Shown piece after piece: positions 42,157-50,793 of a stretch of 64,000 nt of DNA. The stretch spans positions 1,860,001 through 1,924,000 of the forward strand of contig NZ_JAINWA010000003.1 of the NCBI RefSeq assembly GCF_021021555.1, given 5' to 3'. The stretch's first letter is position 1; the number at the start of each line of letters is the position of its first letter. The translations under genes were made by a program, and so were the position numbers. The notes beneath the pieces are model-generated. The model was not told the origin of the DNA. It made no database searches and saw only the letters and a list, made by a program, of their open reading frames with translations. The DNA is from Teretinema zuelzerae (GTDB lineage Bacteria > Spirochaetota > Spirochaetia > Treponematales > Treponemataceae).

Positions 42157-44520
42157 ATGACGCACACCGAAAAAGAGCTTACAGTCGGCCAGATTGCATT
42201 CGCCGTTTCCGAAGAACGAATAAAAAAACTGCGTATTGAAGGAAGAAAGAATCCGCTCATCGGACAGCAACGGGCGATAGAAGCGCTCGAGCTGGGGCTC
42301 GGCATACGGGCCGACGGCTACAACATCTTCATCATGGGAGCGTCCGGAACTGGGCGCAGGACAGTGCTGACTTCGCTTCTGGCAGAATATAAAGCAAATA
42401 CCTCCGAGCTACAAGACATAGCGTATGTATATAATTTCACAAAACCGCTTGAACCGAAAGCCCTTTTTTTTCCGCCGGGTACGGGCGGCTATTTCGCCAA
42501 AAACCTGAAAAGCGCGATCGAATCGATCCGGAGGCAGGCTCTTCAGATAACCAAGTCCGAAGTCTTCGCGGCGGCGAGAAAAAGAGTAATAAGCCGGTCC
42601 GAGACCGACGAGAACCAGGTACTCGCAGAATTTGAAACTCAGATGGCCGCTGAAGGCTTCAAGCTCATCCAGATCAAGGACGACGACGCTCAATCGATGG
42701 ATCTTGTTCCCGTGATAAAAGGCCGCGCCGCTTCATTCGACGAGCTTCAGGAACTCGTGGGCCGGGGGAAATTCCCGCTCCAGCAGCTGAACTCGCTGAG
42801 GGAGCGCTATTACCAATGCCTCGACCGCATGGCGGATCTCTTTAAAATTCTGCGCGAGAAGCGCCGCGCCACCGAGAAGCAGATTCGGGCGCTCAAGGCA
42901 GAATCCGCCTCGCCCATCATAGACAACGAGCTTGCCATGCTGAGAAGCCTGTGCAAGAAAACCCCGGAAAACACAGAAGCCCTGAACCATCTCGACGCGA
43001 TCCGGGAGGATCTCCTCGCGCGAGCCGCGGTGTTCATGGAGCCCTTCAAATCCGCCGCGCATAAAAAAGCCTTCTTCGGAAGATACGCGGTAAATCTCGT
43101 TTCCGAACATCCGGCGGATAAAAAATACATCATCCATGAAGAGGTTCCGACCTTCCCGAATCTGTTCGGAAGCATCGAAACGACCGGCGCAACTGACGAC
43201 ATCAGCATAAACGGACATCTCAAGCTCAGGCCCGGAGCCGTTCACCGCGCGATGGGCGGCTTCCTCATACTCAGGCTTCAGGACCTCCTGCAGGAAGACG
43301 GCGCATGGACCTACCTCAAACGGGTCCTCCAGTCGGGAAAGATCGAAATTCAGGCGCCACCCTCGAGCATCCACGGACCCAGCCTTCTCAAGCCGCAGGC
43401 GGTTCCCGCCAAGCTGAAGGTAGTCATTATCGGCGGCCTGCACTCGTACGACTTCCTGTATCAGGAAGATCCGGATTTCCAGAAATTGTTCAAGGTATGC
43501 GCCGAATTCGACAATGTAATGCCCCTGTCCGACCAGAATCTCGGTGAGTTCATCGCGTTTTGCGACGATTTCATCCAGAAAAACACGCTGCTCCCCATCG
43601 ACGAGGGCGGACTCGCGCGCATCACCGCCCACGCGGCAAGGCTCGCGGAATACCGCGGCATGCTCACTACCCGCTTCATCGCGATATCCGATCTGCTCAC
43701 CGAAGCGGACTATCAGGCAAGAAAAAACGGCGAGTCGGCGATCACCTACGGAACGGTTGCCAAAACAATAGAACGGAGAAACTATCTCCACCGCCTGCCT
43801 GAAGAAAAATACGCGGAAATGATCCAGTCAAAAGAGATTCTTCTCGATGTAAGCGGAACCTCTATAGGCAAGGTGAACGGCCTCGCCGTCCAGGACCGCG
43901 GTTATCACGCCTTCGGCATCCCGGTGGCCGTAACCGCGCAGGCCGCCCCGGGCGACGCCGGAGTCATCAATATCGAGCGGGAATCAGGACTTTCCGGAGA
44001 AATCTACGACAAGGCCCACCTCATCATCCAGGGGCTGCTGCACCGCCGCTACGCCCACAACATCCCCCTCGCCCTCTCGGCGAGCATCTGCTTCGAACAG
44101 TCTTATACGGAAGTGGACGGAGACTCGGCCTCGTGCGCCGAATTTTTCGCCCTCCTTTCCGCGATCGCGGGCATACCGCTCCGCCAGGACATCGCGATTA
44201 CCGGCAGCCTGAACCAGCTCGGAGACGTGCAGCCGGTCGGCGGAATTCCGGAAAAAATCGAAGGCTTCTTCGACGCCTGCTCGATTCTCGGCATAACCGG
44301 AACCCAGGGAGTCATCATCCCCCGGCGCAACGCGGAAAACCTCTTCATCCCGGACAGAATGAACGAAGCCGTAACGAGCGGACGGTTCCATATCTGGGCT
44401 ATCGATACGGCAGACGAAGGACTGGAAATTCTTTCCGGAACTTCCGCGAAGGAATTCGGCGACAAGGTGTACGCGGTGCTGGAAGACTACGCAAAACGGA
44501 TGCAGAAATGCTGCAAATAG
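42157..44520 (+). CDS. Lon-like ATP-dependent serine protease
   Basis: A 787-residue protein of the LonB-like group with AAA ATPase and S16 protease domains but no classical N-terminal Lon domain. Walker A is GASGTGRRT (61-69). The protease dyad is S657 (GDSASCAE) and K700 (GIPEKIEGFF), spaced 43 residues apart as in Lon. A coiled insertion (about 215-280) splits the ATPase. It degrades misfolded or regulatory proteins in the cytoplasm. AAGGAG precedes the start. It is probably the first gene of an operon with the HDOD gene. Confidence 0.92.
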   Translation: MTHTEKELTVGQIAFAVSEERIKKLRIEGRKNPLIGQQRAIEALELGLGIRADGYNIFIMGASGTGRRTVLTSLLAEYKANTSELQDIAYVYNFTKPLEPKALFFPPGTGGYFAKNLKSAIESIRRQALQITKSEVFAAARKRVISRSETDENQVLAEFETQMAAEGFKLIQIKDDDAQSMDLVPVIKGRAASFDELQELVGRGKFPLQQLNSLRERYYQCLDRMADLFKILREKRRATEKQIRALKAESASPIIDNELAMLRSLCKKTPENTEALNHLDAIREDLLARAAVFMEPFKSAAHKKAFFGRYAVNLVSEHPADKKYIIHEEVPTFPNLFGSIETTGATDDISINGHLKLRPGAVHRAMGGFLILRLQDLLQEDGAWTYLKRVLQSGKIEIQAPPSSIHGPSLLKPQAVPAKLKVVIIGGLHSYDFLYQEDPDFQKLFKVCAEFDNVMPLSDQNLGEFIAFCDDFIQKNTLLPIDEGGLARITAHAARLAEYRGMLTTRFIAISDLLTEADYQARKNGESAITYGTVAKTIERRNYLHRLPEEKYAEMIQSKEILLDVSGTSIGKVNGLAVQDRGYHAFGIPVAVTAQAAPGDAGVINIERESGLSGEIYDKAHLIIQGLLHRRYAHNIPLALSASICFEQSYTEVDGDSASCAEFFALLSAIAGIPLRQDIAITGSLNQLGDVQPVGGIPEKIEGFFDACSILGITGTQGVIIPRRNAENLFIPDRMNEAVTSGRFHIWAIDTADEGLEILSGTSAKEFGDKVYAVLEDYAKRMQKCCK

Positions 44521-44568
44521 CAAAATCCGCTGGAAAAATGAACAACGGTAGGTTACACTAAACGAGTT

Positions 44569-46065
44569 ATGCAGGAAAAAAACAAAACGTCGATCGATGT
44601 TGCAAAGATTAAAAAAGCTACCCGGATGGGCGTGCCCTTGTCCATTACCACCTTTACTCTTCCCCACGAGATAGAGCTCTACATCGCGGATGTGCTGTCC
44701 TATTTCCTGGAAGAAATCAATCAGGAAAAGCTGAAAGACTACCTCATTTACTGCATCAACGAACTCGCGACGAACGCGAAGAAAGCGAACACCAAGCGGG
44801 TATATTTTACGGAAAAAGAACTCGACATCAACGACGCCGGGGACTACACCGTCGGAATGTCGAAGTTTAAGGAAGACACCCTTTCAAACATCAACTACTA
44901 CCTCCAGCTCCAAAAGGAAGCCGGGTTATACGTAAAAATTGTCATGCAAGTGAAGGGAAAGGACATTCTGCTGGAAGTCCGGAACAACTCGGAGATGACG
45001 AAGGTCGAGTTCAAGCGGGTGTTCGACAAGCTCGCTCGTTCCCGCCAATTCACCTCGCTCGAAGAAGCCTTTTCACAGGTTCTGGACGACTCCGAAGGCG
45101 CGGGACTCGGCCTGGTTATCCTCATTCTCATGCTGAAAAAGGCAGGCCTCAACGACGATAACTACCAGGTGTTCGTCGAAGGCGGCGAGACGATTACCCG
45201 CATAATCATCCCGATGGACACCCAGATCGAAGAACAGGTGGCGTCTCTCACCAAAGAAATCATCGAGTACATCGACACCTTGCCGAAATTTCCCGAGAAC
45301 ATCGCCGAAATCGAAAAGCTTCTCAACGATCCGGATTCGAAAATGTCGGCGATCGCGGCCCACATCAGCAACGACGTCGCCCTTACGACGGATTTGCTGA
45401 AATTGGTAAATTCTGCGGCTTTCTCGCTCGCGAAAAAATGCACCAGCATCACCGAAGCGGTGAAGATGATCGGAATCCGCGGCATCAAGAACCTTTTGTT
45501 CTCCGTCGGAACCCTTCAGATCCTCGGACACATGTCCGACGAGCAGAAAAACCTGTGGGACCACTCCTACAAGGTGGCCTTCTATTCCTACAACCTTGCC
45601 AGAAATTTCCTGCACGACCGCATCGTCACAGAGGACGCCTACGTATGCGGACTTCTCCACGACCTGGGAAAGATCATCTTCAGCGCCCTGTATCCGGAAA
45701 CGCTGGCTAAAATGGAAGAACTGAAGCACCGGCACAACATACCGGATAAACTCTATAATGCTCTGCTTTCCGGCATGAACCATCCGGACATCGGCGCGGC
45801 CCTGGCGGAAAAGTGGAACTTCCCCCCTGCCTTGATAGCGGCGATCAAGCATCACCATTCGATCGAGACGGCTCCGGAAGAGTACCGCATGCTCGCGTCG
45901 ACCGTATGCCTTGCCGACATGCTGGTTCATTTCTCGGAAGGCGGTCTCGAATTCTACCAGATCAATCCCGAGCTTCTGGCCAAATTCAAGATAACGAACG
46001 AAGCGCACCTCACCAAGATATGCGCCGCTTTTCAGAAGGGCTTCGACGCCGAACAATCAAGATAG
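44569..46065 (+). CDS. HDOD-domain signalling protein with an N-terminal HATPase-like domain
   Basis: A 498-residue protein. The N-terminal part contains YCINELATNAKKAN (about residues 63-76), and SEGAGLGLVILILMLKKAG (about 174-192) resembles the N and G boxes of histidine-kinase-type ATPases. The C-terminal part (about 235-490) is an HDOD domain: LPKFPENIAEIEKLL, then KLVNSAAFSLAKKCTSITEAVKMIGIRGIKNLLFS, plus GLLHDLGKIIF which retains an HD pair. HDOD proteins relay signals in motility and c-di-GMP networks. This fusion suggests a switch that senses ATP or a partner. It lies 48 bp after the protease gene. Confidence 0.85.
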   Translation: MQEKNKTSIDVAKIKKATRMGVPLSITTFTLPHEIELYIADVLSYFLEEINQEKLKDYLIYCINELATNAKKANTKRVYFTEKELDINDAGDYTVGMSKFKEDTLSNINYYLQLQKEAGLYVKIVMQVKGKDILLEVRNNSEMTKVEFKRVFDKLARSRQFTSLEEAFSQVLDDSEGAGLGLVILILMLKKAGLNDDNYQVFVEGGETITRIIIPMDTQIEEQVASLTKEIIEYIDTLPKFPENIAEIEKLLNDPDSKMSAIAAHISNDVALTTDLLKLVNSAAFSLAKKCTSITEAVKMIGIRGIKNLLFSVGTLQILGHMSDEQKNLWDHSYKVAFYSYNLARNFLHDRIVTEDAYVCGLLHDLGKIIFSALYPETLAKMEELKHRHNIPDKLYNALLSGMNHPDIGAALAEKWNFPPALIAAIKHHHSIETAPEEYRMLASTVCLADMLVHFSEGGLEFYQINPELLAKFKITNEAHLTKICAAFQKGFDAEQSR

Positions 46066-46841
46066 GAAGTCCACCGTTCCATGAGGATTCCGAAGGCGAC
46101 GCCGACATTGAGCGACGCCTTCAGGCCGTACATCGGAATGGTGACCCTCCCGTAAGCTGCCTTTTTCAGCCCTTCAGGGCTCACTCCCAACTCTTCAGAC
46201 CCGATAATCACGATGCCCCTCTCGGGAAATTCGAAGTCTTCCAGCGGCGTTCCGCCGGTTTCAAGGGCGAATACCGGCAGGTCTCCGGGAAGATCGTCCA
46301 ACGACGATACGGAATGCGGAAGATAGTCTTGCGTTCCCATCGAGGACCGCACCGCGCGCGGATGAACCATCGGAGCGCACAGGGGCGACGCGTACAAACG
46401 CTCAGCTCCGAAAGCCTCGGCCGTGCGGAAAATCGAACCCAGATTGAACGGAGACCTGATGTCTTCCGCGTATACGCAAACTCCCGGAAAAAAAGGCCGG
46501 GCGGTTCTGGGGCCGTCGACAACAGCGGCGAGGCCGGCGGGAACCACGAGATCCCATTCCGCCGGAAAGGTTCCGATCGCGCCCAATAGCGCGTGGCGGG
46601 CATGGTTGCACACCCGCAGGGGATCGCGGTTTTCAGGCGGTCCGGAAACCAGAGCGGACAGCTCGTCCCGATGAACGGGATCTATCGAGGAATCCTCAAG
46701 CGCGAGCTTTACCAGCCCCCACAGATACTCCAAGTCTCCCGAACCGGCAAGAATCTGCCGCTCCAGGGTCGCGAACGACATCGCGAGCTTTCTCCTCCGC
46801 TGTCCGAACGGGAGACGATCGAGTCTATAGAGAGGAACCAT
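46032..46841 (-). CDS. SpoU/TrmH-family RNA 2'-O-methyltransferase
   Basis: A 269-residue protein with the knotted SPOUT fold. VYAEDIRSPFNLGSIFRTAEAFG (motif 1), GIVIIGSEELGVSPEGLKKA (motif 2) and VTIPMYGLKASLNVGVAFGILMER (motif 3) are all clear. It methylates a ribose in tRNA or rRNA; the site cannot be told. The ATG overlaps the stop of the upstream dehydrogenase gene (TGATG). Its 3' end overlaps the convergent HDOD gene by 34 bp. Confidence 0.9.
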   Translation of the reverse strand: MVPLYRLDRLPFGQRRRKLAMSFATLERQILAGSGDLEYLWGLVKLALEDSSIDPVHRDELSALVSGPPENRDPLRVCNHARHALLGAIGTFPAEWDLVVPAGLAAVVDGPRTARPFFPGVCVYAEDIRSPFNLGSIFRTAEAFGAERLYASPLCAPMVHPRAVRSSMGTQDYLPHSVSSLDDLPGDLPVFALETGGTPLEDFEFPERGIVIIGSEELGVSPEGLKKAAYGRVTIPMYGLKASLNVGVAFGILMERWTSYLDCSASKPF

Positions 46842-47989
46842 CAATACGCCTGCTTGATCAAATCGAAGAGGTCGTCGCTGGACATGGCGCGGGGAATGTA
46901 GTTCATCAAATCCAGGGCAGCCGCGTCTTCGGCGGCCGGAACAAGCTGGTCAATCGAAAGCCCGAGATCCTTTAACCGGGTCGGGATTCCGGAAAGAGCA
47001 AGACGGCGGCGAACATCGTCTATCGCGGCTTTCGCTCCGTCGCTGGCGCTCAAGCCAGCCGTCGAGACGCCCAGCATTTTGCCGATCGTCGCGATCCTGT
47101 CCACGCGGGCGCGGGCGGCGTCTTCCATGATATACGGCAAAAGCACGGCGCACACCAGGGAAGTCGAGGTTTTATAGCGCGCGTTGCAGGCAAGCGAAAT
47201 CGCGGTGGCCACGCCGGGAGAACTCGCCGCGACTCCCATGGACGCCATGCATCCGCCCTGGGCGATGAGCATCTCGGAAGGAGTTCCGACAAGCTTGCTC
47301 TGTTCGGGATCCAGCGCGAGAAGCAGCATTTCAATGGATTTTCCCAGAATGGTTTCCGAGAAAAAATTCGATTTCGTGGAGACATAGCCTTCGATAGCCA
47401 GGGAAATAGCGTGGAAAATCATCGAGGTCGCGGTGTTGGGCGACATGTGCATGTAGAGATTTGGATCCATCACGACGGCTTTGCAGATTCCCGCTTGAGT
47501 CTTCATCAGCCTGATCTGCCTGTTTCTGGCGTCGATGACCGGCGTCCTGTCCATGAAAACAAAGGCGTCGCGGCAGGTAGAGGGTACTTCTATAAAGGGC
47601 ATTGCGCCGGAATACGGCTGCGCTCCTGCAAGATACTCGTATATATCGTGGTTTTCGTTATACAAGGCCGCGAGCGCCCGGCCGAGAGAGGATGTTTTCG
47701 TTCCGCCCAGGGAGATGAACCCATGGACGTGAGCGCCCCGGGCAAGGGAAAGAGCTTGTTCAAGAGTAGTCGAGGTCGCGGCGGAGGGGATGTCGTCGAA
47801 CACGAATACGGAAATCCCCTTGTCTTCCAAAGCCGCTACGGCTTTTTCCACAATGCCGAACTCTTTCAGAATAGGATCGGCGATCAGCATGAAGTTGCTG
47901 CCCCAGTTCGAAGCAACCTGTCCTATTCTGGCTAACGTATGCGGCCCGAGCATGATATTGGGCGATATGCGGAAAACAAAATCTGCCAT
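46841..47989 (-). CDS. Iron-dependent alcohol dehydrogenase homologue lacking the metal ligands
   Basis: A 382-residue protein with the group III alcohol dehydrogenase fold (PNIMLGPHTLARIG, VMDPNLYMHMSPNTATS, AIEGYVSTKSN, VLLPYIMEDAA). Compared with FucO-type enzymes the first ligand block GxDALxHAIE reads IFHAISLAIE. The histidine of AHPLG is leucine (ISLAC), the HG before the LLP block is TS, and the coenzyme motif GGGSxxD is GGTKTSS. The four metal ligands therefore appear replaced. It may be a non-catalytic or altered paralogue. The start at 47989 has GAGGA upstream; the longer frame is unsupported. Confidence 0.8.
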   Translation of the reverse strand: MADFVFRISPNIMLGPHTLARIGQVASNWGSNFMLIADPILKEFGIVEKAVAALEDKGISVFVFDDIPSAATSTTLEQALSLARGAHVHGFISLGGTKTSSLGRALAALYNENHDIYEYLAGAQPYSGAMPFIEVPSTCRDAFVFMDRTPVIDARNRQIRLMKTQAGICKAVVMDPNLYMHMSPNTATSMIFHAISLAIEGYVSTKSNFFSETILGKSIEMLLLALDPEQSKLVGTPSEMLIAQGGCMASMGVAASSPGVATAISLACNARYKTSTSLVCAVLLPYIMEDAARARVDRIATIGKMLGVSTAGLSASDGAKAAIDDVRRRLALSGIPTRLKDLGLSIDQLVPAAEDAAALDLMNYIPRAMSSDDLFDLIKQAY

Positions 47990-48036
47990 AAGAAATCCTC
48001 TTGTCCTTAAATGTATCATCTTCCGGAGAAAAAAAA

Positions 48037-48066
48037 AGCGGTTCCCCCGCAAGGGACCGCTTTTTT
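48037..48066. terminator. Bidirectional terminator between flgM and the dehydrogenase gene
   Basis: AGCGGTTCCC pairs with GGGACCGCT around a short loop. An A-run on one side and a T-run on the other allow termination in both directions. Confidence 0.8.
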
Positions 48067-48093
48067 CCGAAACAACCGCTATTCTGCGTCGTC

Positions 48094-48378
48094 TTATATT
48101 CCGTATACATCCATTAGCCGGTCGGCGACTATGTCCACAACCGCGTTGTTTATATAGGAGGGATCCTTGATTTTCTGCATGACTTCGGCAACACGATCCG
48201 CTCGCACGTCCGGAGCCGAAGAAGCTGCCTCGTTGGCGAAGTAGATCTCGGCTAGTTCTTTCGCTTCAGCGGAAACCGCTATCGAATCCGACTGCGAAAC
48301 CTCGCCGGTTTTCCGGGTTTTATGAGCGTTCTGAACATTGTTGACGGGGTCGATTCCCCCCAAACGGTCAATCATCAT
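48094..48378 (-). CDS. flgM: Anti-sigma-28 factor FlgM
   Basis: A 94-residue protein starting MIDRLGGIDPVNN, with an unstructured N-terminal half and a helical C-terminal half containing IAVSAEAKELAEIYF and RVAEVMQKIKDPSYINNAVVDIVADRLMDVYG. This is the sigma-binding region typical of FlgM. It holds the flagellar sigma factor inactive until hook completion. It lies 29 bp after rsmI on the same strand and about 1.4 kb from the flagellin gene. Confidence 0.88.
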   Translation of the reverse strand: MMIDRLGGIDPVNNVQNAHKTRKTGEVSQSDSIAVSAEAKELAEIYFANEAASSAPDVRADRVAEVMQKIKDPSYINNAVVDIVADRLMDVYGI

Positions 48379-48407
48379 ACATATCCTGCCTTCATACTAA
48401 CTATCGG

Positions 48408-49103
48408 TTACTCATCCGGACAAGTTGAGCTTTTTTTTCCGGAAACATACACAGAAAATTCGCCGAGAATCTTCTCCCGATCCGCGAAACTGTCCCGAAC
48501 TTCGATCGCCGTGCCTGAAACGATTTCTTCGTAGAGCTTGGTAAGCTCCCGACCGACGACAACCATCCGCTCTCCGTCTATTTCGGCAAGTTCAGTCAAA
48601 AGCTTTACAATCCGAAACGGAGATTCATATAAAACAAAACCGAATCCTGTTTCCGCCAGTTCCCGCAAACGTCCCCGGCGCCGACCCGGCCGCGGAGACA
48701 GGAAACCTTCAAATACAACCGACTTGTCGTATCCGCCGGCGACGCTCAAGAGGGTTGCGAAAGCAGACGCTCCGGGAATCGGTATAACCGCATGGCCGGC
48801 GTCGCGGGCCGCGCGAACAAGCACGGAACCGGGGTCGCTCAGCGCCGGAGTTCCCGCATCGCTCGCGTAGGCTACTTTCTGCCCTTTTTTCAGGATCTCT
48901 AAAACGCGTTTAGAGGCTTCCTCTTCATTCCGGGCGCGGCAGGACACCAGCGGCTTCCTGATGCCGAAATGGGTCAGCAGCTGCAAAGTATGGCGGGTAT
49001 CCTCGCACGCGATGACGTCCACCGTTTTGAAAGTCTCGAGAGCGCGATAGGTGATATCCCCGAGATTTCCAATAGGGGTTGCGACAATATACAGTTCTGA
49101 CAC
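48408..49103 (-). CDS. rsmI: 16S rRNA (cytidine1402-2'-O)-methyltransferase
   Basis: A 231-residue RsmI of the tetrapyrrole-methylase fold. [22 protein letters not shown] opens it, [17 protein letters not shown] and [21 protein letters not shown] follow, then [17 protein letters not shown]. This order of blocks is diagnostic. The enzyme methylates C1402 of 16S rRNA using SAM. It is shorter than the E. coli enzyme because the C-terminal extension is missing. It precedes flgM in the same direction. Confidence 0.95.
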   Translation of the reverse strand: MSELYIVATPIGNLGDITYRALETFKTVDVIACEDTRHTLQLLTHFGIRKPLVSCRARNEEEASKRVLEILKKGQKVAYASDAGTPALSDPGSVLVRAARDAGHAVIPIPGASAFATLLSVAGGYDKSVVFEGFLSPRPGRRRGRLRELAETGFGFVLYESPFRIVKLLTELAEIDGERMVVVGRELTKLYEEIVSGTAIEVRDSFADREKILGEFSVYVSGKKSSTCPDE

Positions 49104-49156
49104 GTTTTAATGATAACCCAGTTTGAACATTGCGACAAGGCTCGTTTCATGAGACA

Positions 49157-49585
49157 ATGAAGGATATGAATCTTTCGCTTGCGTATATCGTCGTTCTTCT
49201 GTTCGTCGGAATAGCCTTATTAGTCTTTGCCTACGGCCTGTTTACGCTCCCGAACCGCAAAAACAAACGGCCGCCCTTGCTGAAAAAAACGGGAGTTCCC
49301 GGAACCCCGGGAGTCTGTCCTATATGCGGAACCGTTCTTAATAAGAACGAACAGATTAAAACAGCCCTGTATCCGGGAGAAGACGACCGAATCTGTCATA
49401 TCTTCGGCTGCCCGCATTGCCATCCCTACGCCGATGAAAACACCGCCCGGCGCTGCCCTGTCTGCAAAAAGCCGCTTCCCGCCGAAGGATATCTTTTTGC
49501 CCGCCTGTTTTCCCGTCCCGGAAACAAGAATCATGTGCATATTCTGGGATGCTCCTCGTGCCGATTGCCCAAGAAAAAAAACTGA
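49157..49585 (+). CDS. Membrane-anchored zinc-ribbon protein
   Basis: About 142 residues. One N-terminal membrane segment (about residues 6-28) is followed by cysteine pairs VCPICGT, FGCPHCHPY, RRCPVCKKP and LGCSSC, enough for two zinc ribbons on the cytoplasmic side. The function is unknown. The start is uncertain: ATG at 49157 or the one at 49166 are both possible and neither has an ideal ribosome-binding site. It is divergent from rsmI and upstream of flaB. Confidence 0.7.
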   Translation: MKDMNLSLAYIVVLLFVGIALLVFAYGLFTLPNRKNKRPPLLKKTGVPGTPGVCPICGTVLNKNEQIKTALYPGEDDRICHIFGCPHCHPYADENTARRCPVCKKPLPAEGYLFARLFSRPGNKNHVHILGCSSCRLPKKKN

Positions 49586-49629
49586 CCCCCGAATGTCATG
49601 TTTTCATGACATTTTTCTTACAAATCCCC

Positions 49630-49656
49630 TCAAGAGTTTTCTCCCCGCTCCGATAT
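49630..49656 (+). promoter_or_regulatory. Candidate sigma-28 flagellar promoter of flaB
   Basis: TCAA, 15 bases, then TCCGATAT resembles the sigma-28 pattern TAAA-N15-GCCGATAA. It would leave a leader of about 160 bases before flaB. Confidence 0.4.
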
Positions 49657-49825
49657 TTTTAATATGCCGCCGACGACCCCGGAACAGCTGACCGGGGAAG
49701 AAAGCGGCACCGTCTTCTGATGCAGGTAGTCAGAGATCCGGAAAACAAAGATTGGACCGATCGGCAGGGATGCCGCGGCAGGTATATTAAAAAAAACCGC
49801 CGAAAATCGCCAAAGGAGTAGCATT

Positions 49826-50686
49826 ATGATCATCAATCACAACCTGAGCGCTATGTTTTCTTCTCGTTCGCTGGGGGAAACTTCAGGGGCTAACCAGAAA
49901 AACATAGAAAAACTGTCTTCTGGCATGCGGATCAACCGCGCTGGAGATGACGCGTCCGGACTTGCCGTATCTGAAAAGATGCGCAGCCAGGTGCGCGGTT
50001 TGAATCAGGCGAATACCAACGCACAAAACGGTATTTCCTTCATTCAGACCACCGAGGGCTACCTTCAGGAAACCCAGGACATTCTCCAGAGAATCCGTGA
50101 ACTGAGCGTCCAGTCTTCTAACGGCATCTATACCGCAGAAGACCGAATGCAAATCCAGGTCGAAGTATCGCAGCTTGTCGCAGAAATCGACAGGATCGCG
50201 AGCCAGGCCCAGTTCAACGGAATGAACATGCTCACCGGACGTTTCGCACGGGAAACCGGAGAGAATTCTGTCACCGGATCCATGTGGTTCCATATCGGCG
50301 CCAACATGGACCAAAGAACCCGAGTGTACATAGGCACCATGACCTCTACGGCCCTTGGTGTCAGGAATACCGGCGACGAGAAGATCATGTCTCTCGAATC
50401 GCCCGATTCCGCAAACAGATCAATCGGAACTCTTGACGAAGCGCTGAAGAAGGTAAGCAAGCAGAGAGCAGATCTCGGCGCTTACCAGAACCGCCTTGAG
50501 TATACAATGAAGGGCCTCGCCGTCGGCGCGGAAAACCTTCAGGCAGCCGAGTCCCGCATCCGCGACACCGACATGGCAAAGGAAATGGTCGACTTTACGA
50601 AGAACCAGATCCTTTCCCAGGCAGGAACCGCAATGCTCGCCCAGGCGAACCAGTCGACACAGGGCGTCTTGAGCCTCCTCAGATAA
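49826..50686 (+). CDS. flaB: Periplasmic flagellar filament core protein FlaB
   Basis: A 286-residue flagellin. [21 protein letters not shown] and [31 protein letters not shown] form the conserved N-terminal D0/D1 helices, and [36 protein letters not shown] the C-terminal ones. The middle is very short, as in spirochaete FlaB core proteins that lie in the periplasm and lack surface domains. No signal peptide is present, since export is by the flagellar apparatus. AAGGAG precedes the ATG. A long terminator follows. Confidence 0.97.
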   Translation: MIINHNLSAMFSSRSLGETSGANQKNIEKLSSGMRINRAGDDASGLAVSEKMRSQVRGLNQANTNAQNGISFIQTTEGYLQETQDILQRIRELSVQSSNGIYTAEDRMQIQVEVSQLVAEIDRIASQAQFNGMNMLTGRFARETGENSVTGSMWFHIGANMDQRTRVYIGTMTSTALGVRNTGDEKIMSLESPDSANRSIGTLDEALKKVSKQRADLGAYQNRLEYTMKGLAVGAENLQAAESRIRDTDMAKEMVDFTKNQILSQAGTAMLAQANQSTQGVLSLLR

Positions 50687-50707
50687 AGGACTGCTCAGGC
50701 GGACGGA

Positions 50708-50775
50708 ACGGGCAGTTTACAGCGAGTCGCGGCTCCCTCGAGCCGCGATGCCACTGTAAATTGCCCGTTTTTTTT
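50708..50775 (+). terminator. Large rho-independent terminator after flaB
   Basis: ACGGGCAGTTTACAG pairs with CTGTAAATTGCCCGT, with an inner CGCGGCT/AGCCGCG hairpin, followed by a run of eight T. Confidence 0.92.
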
Positions 50776-50793
50776 GGTATAAAGAGAGCCACT

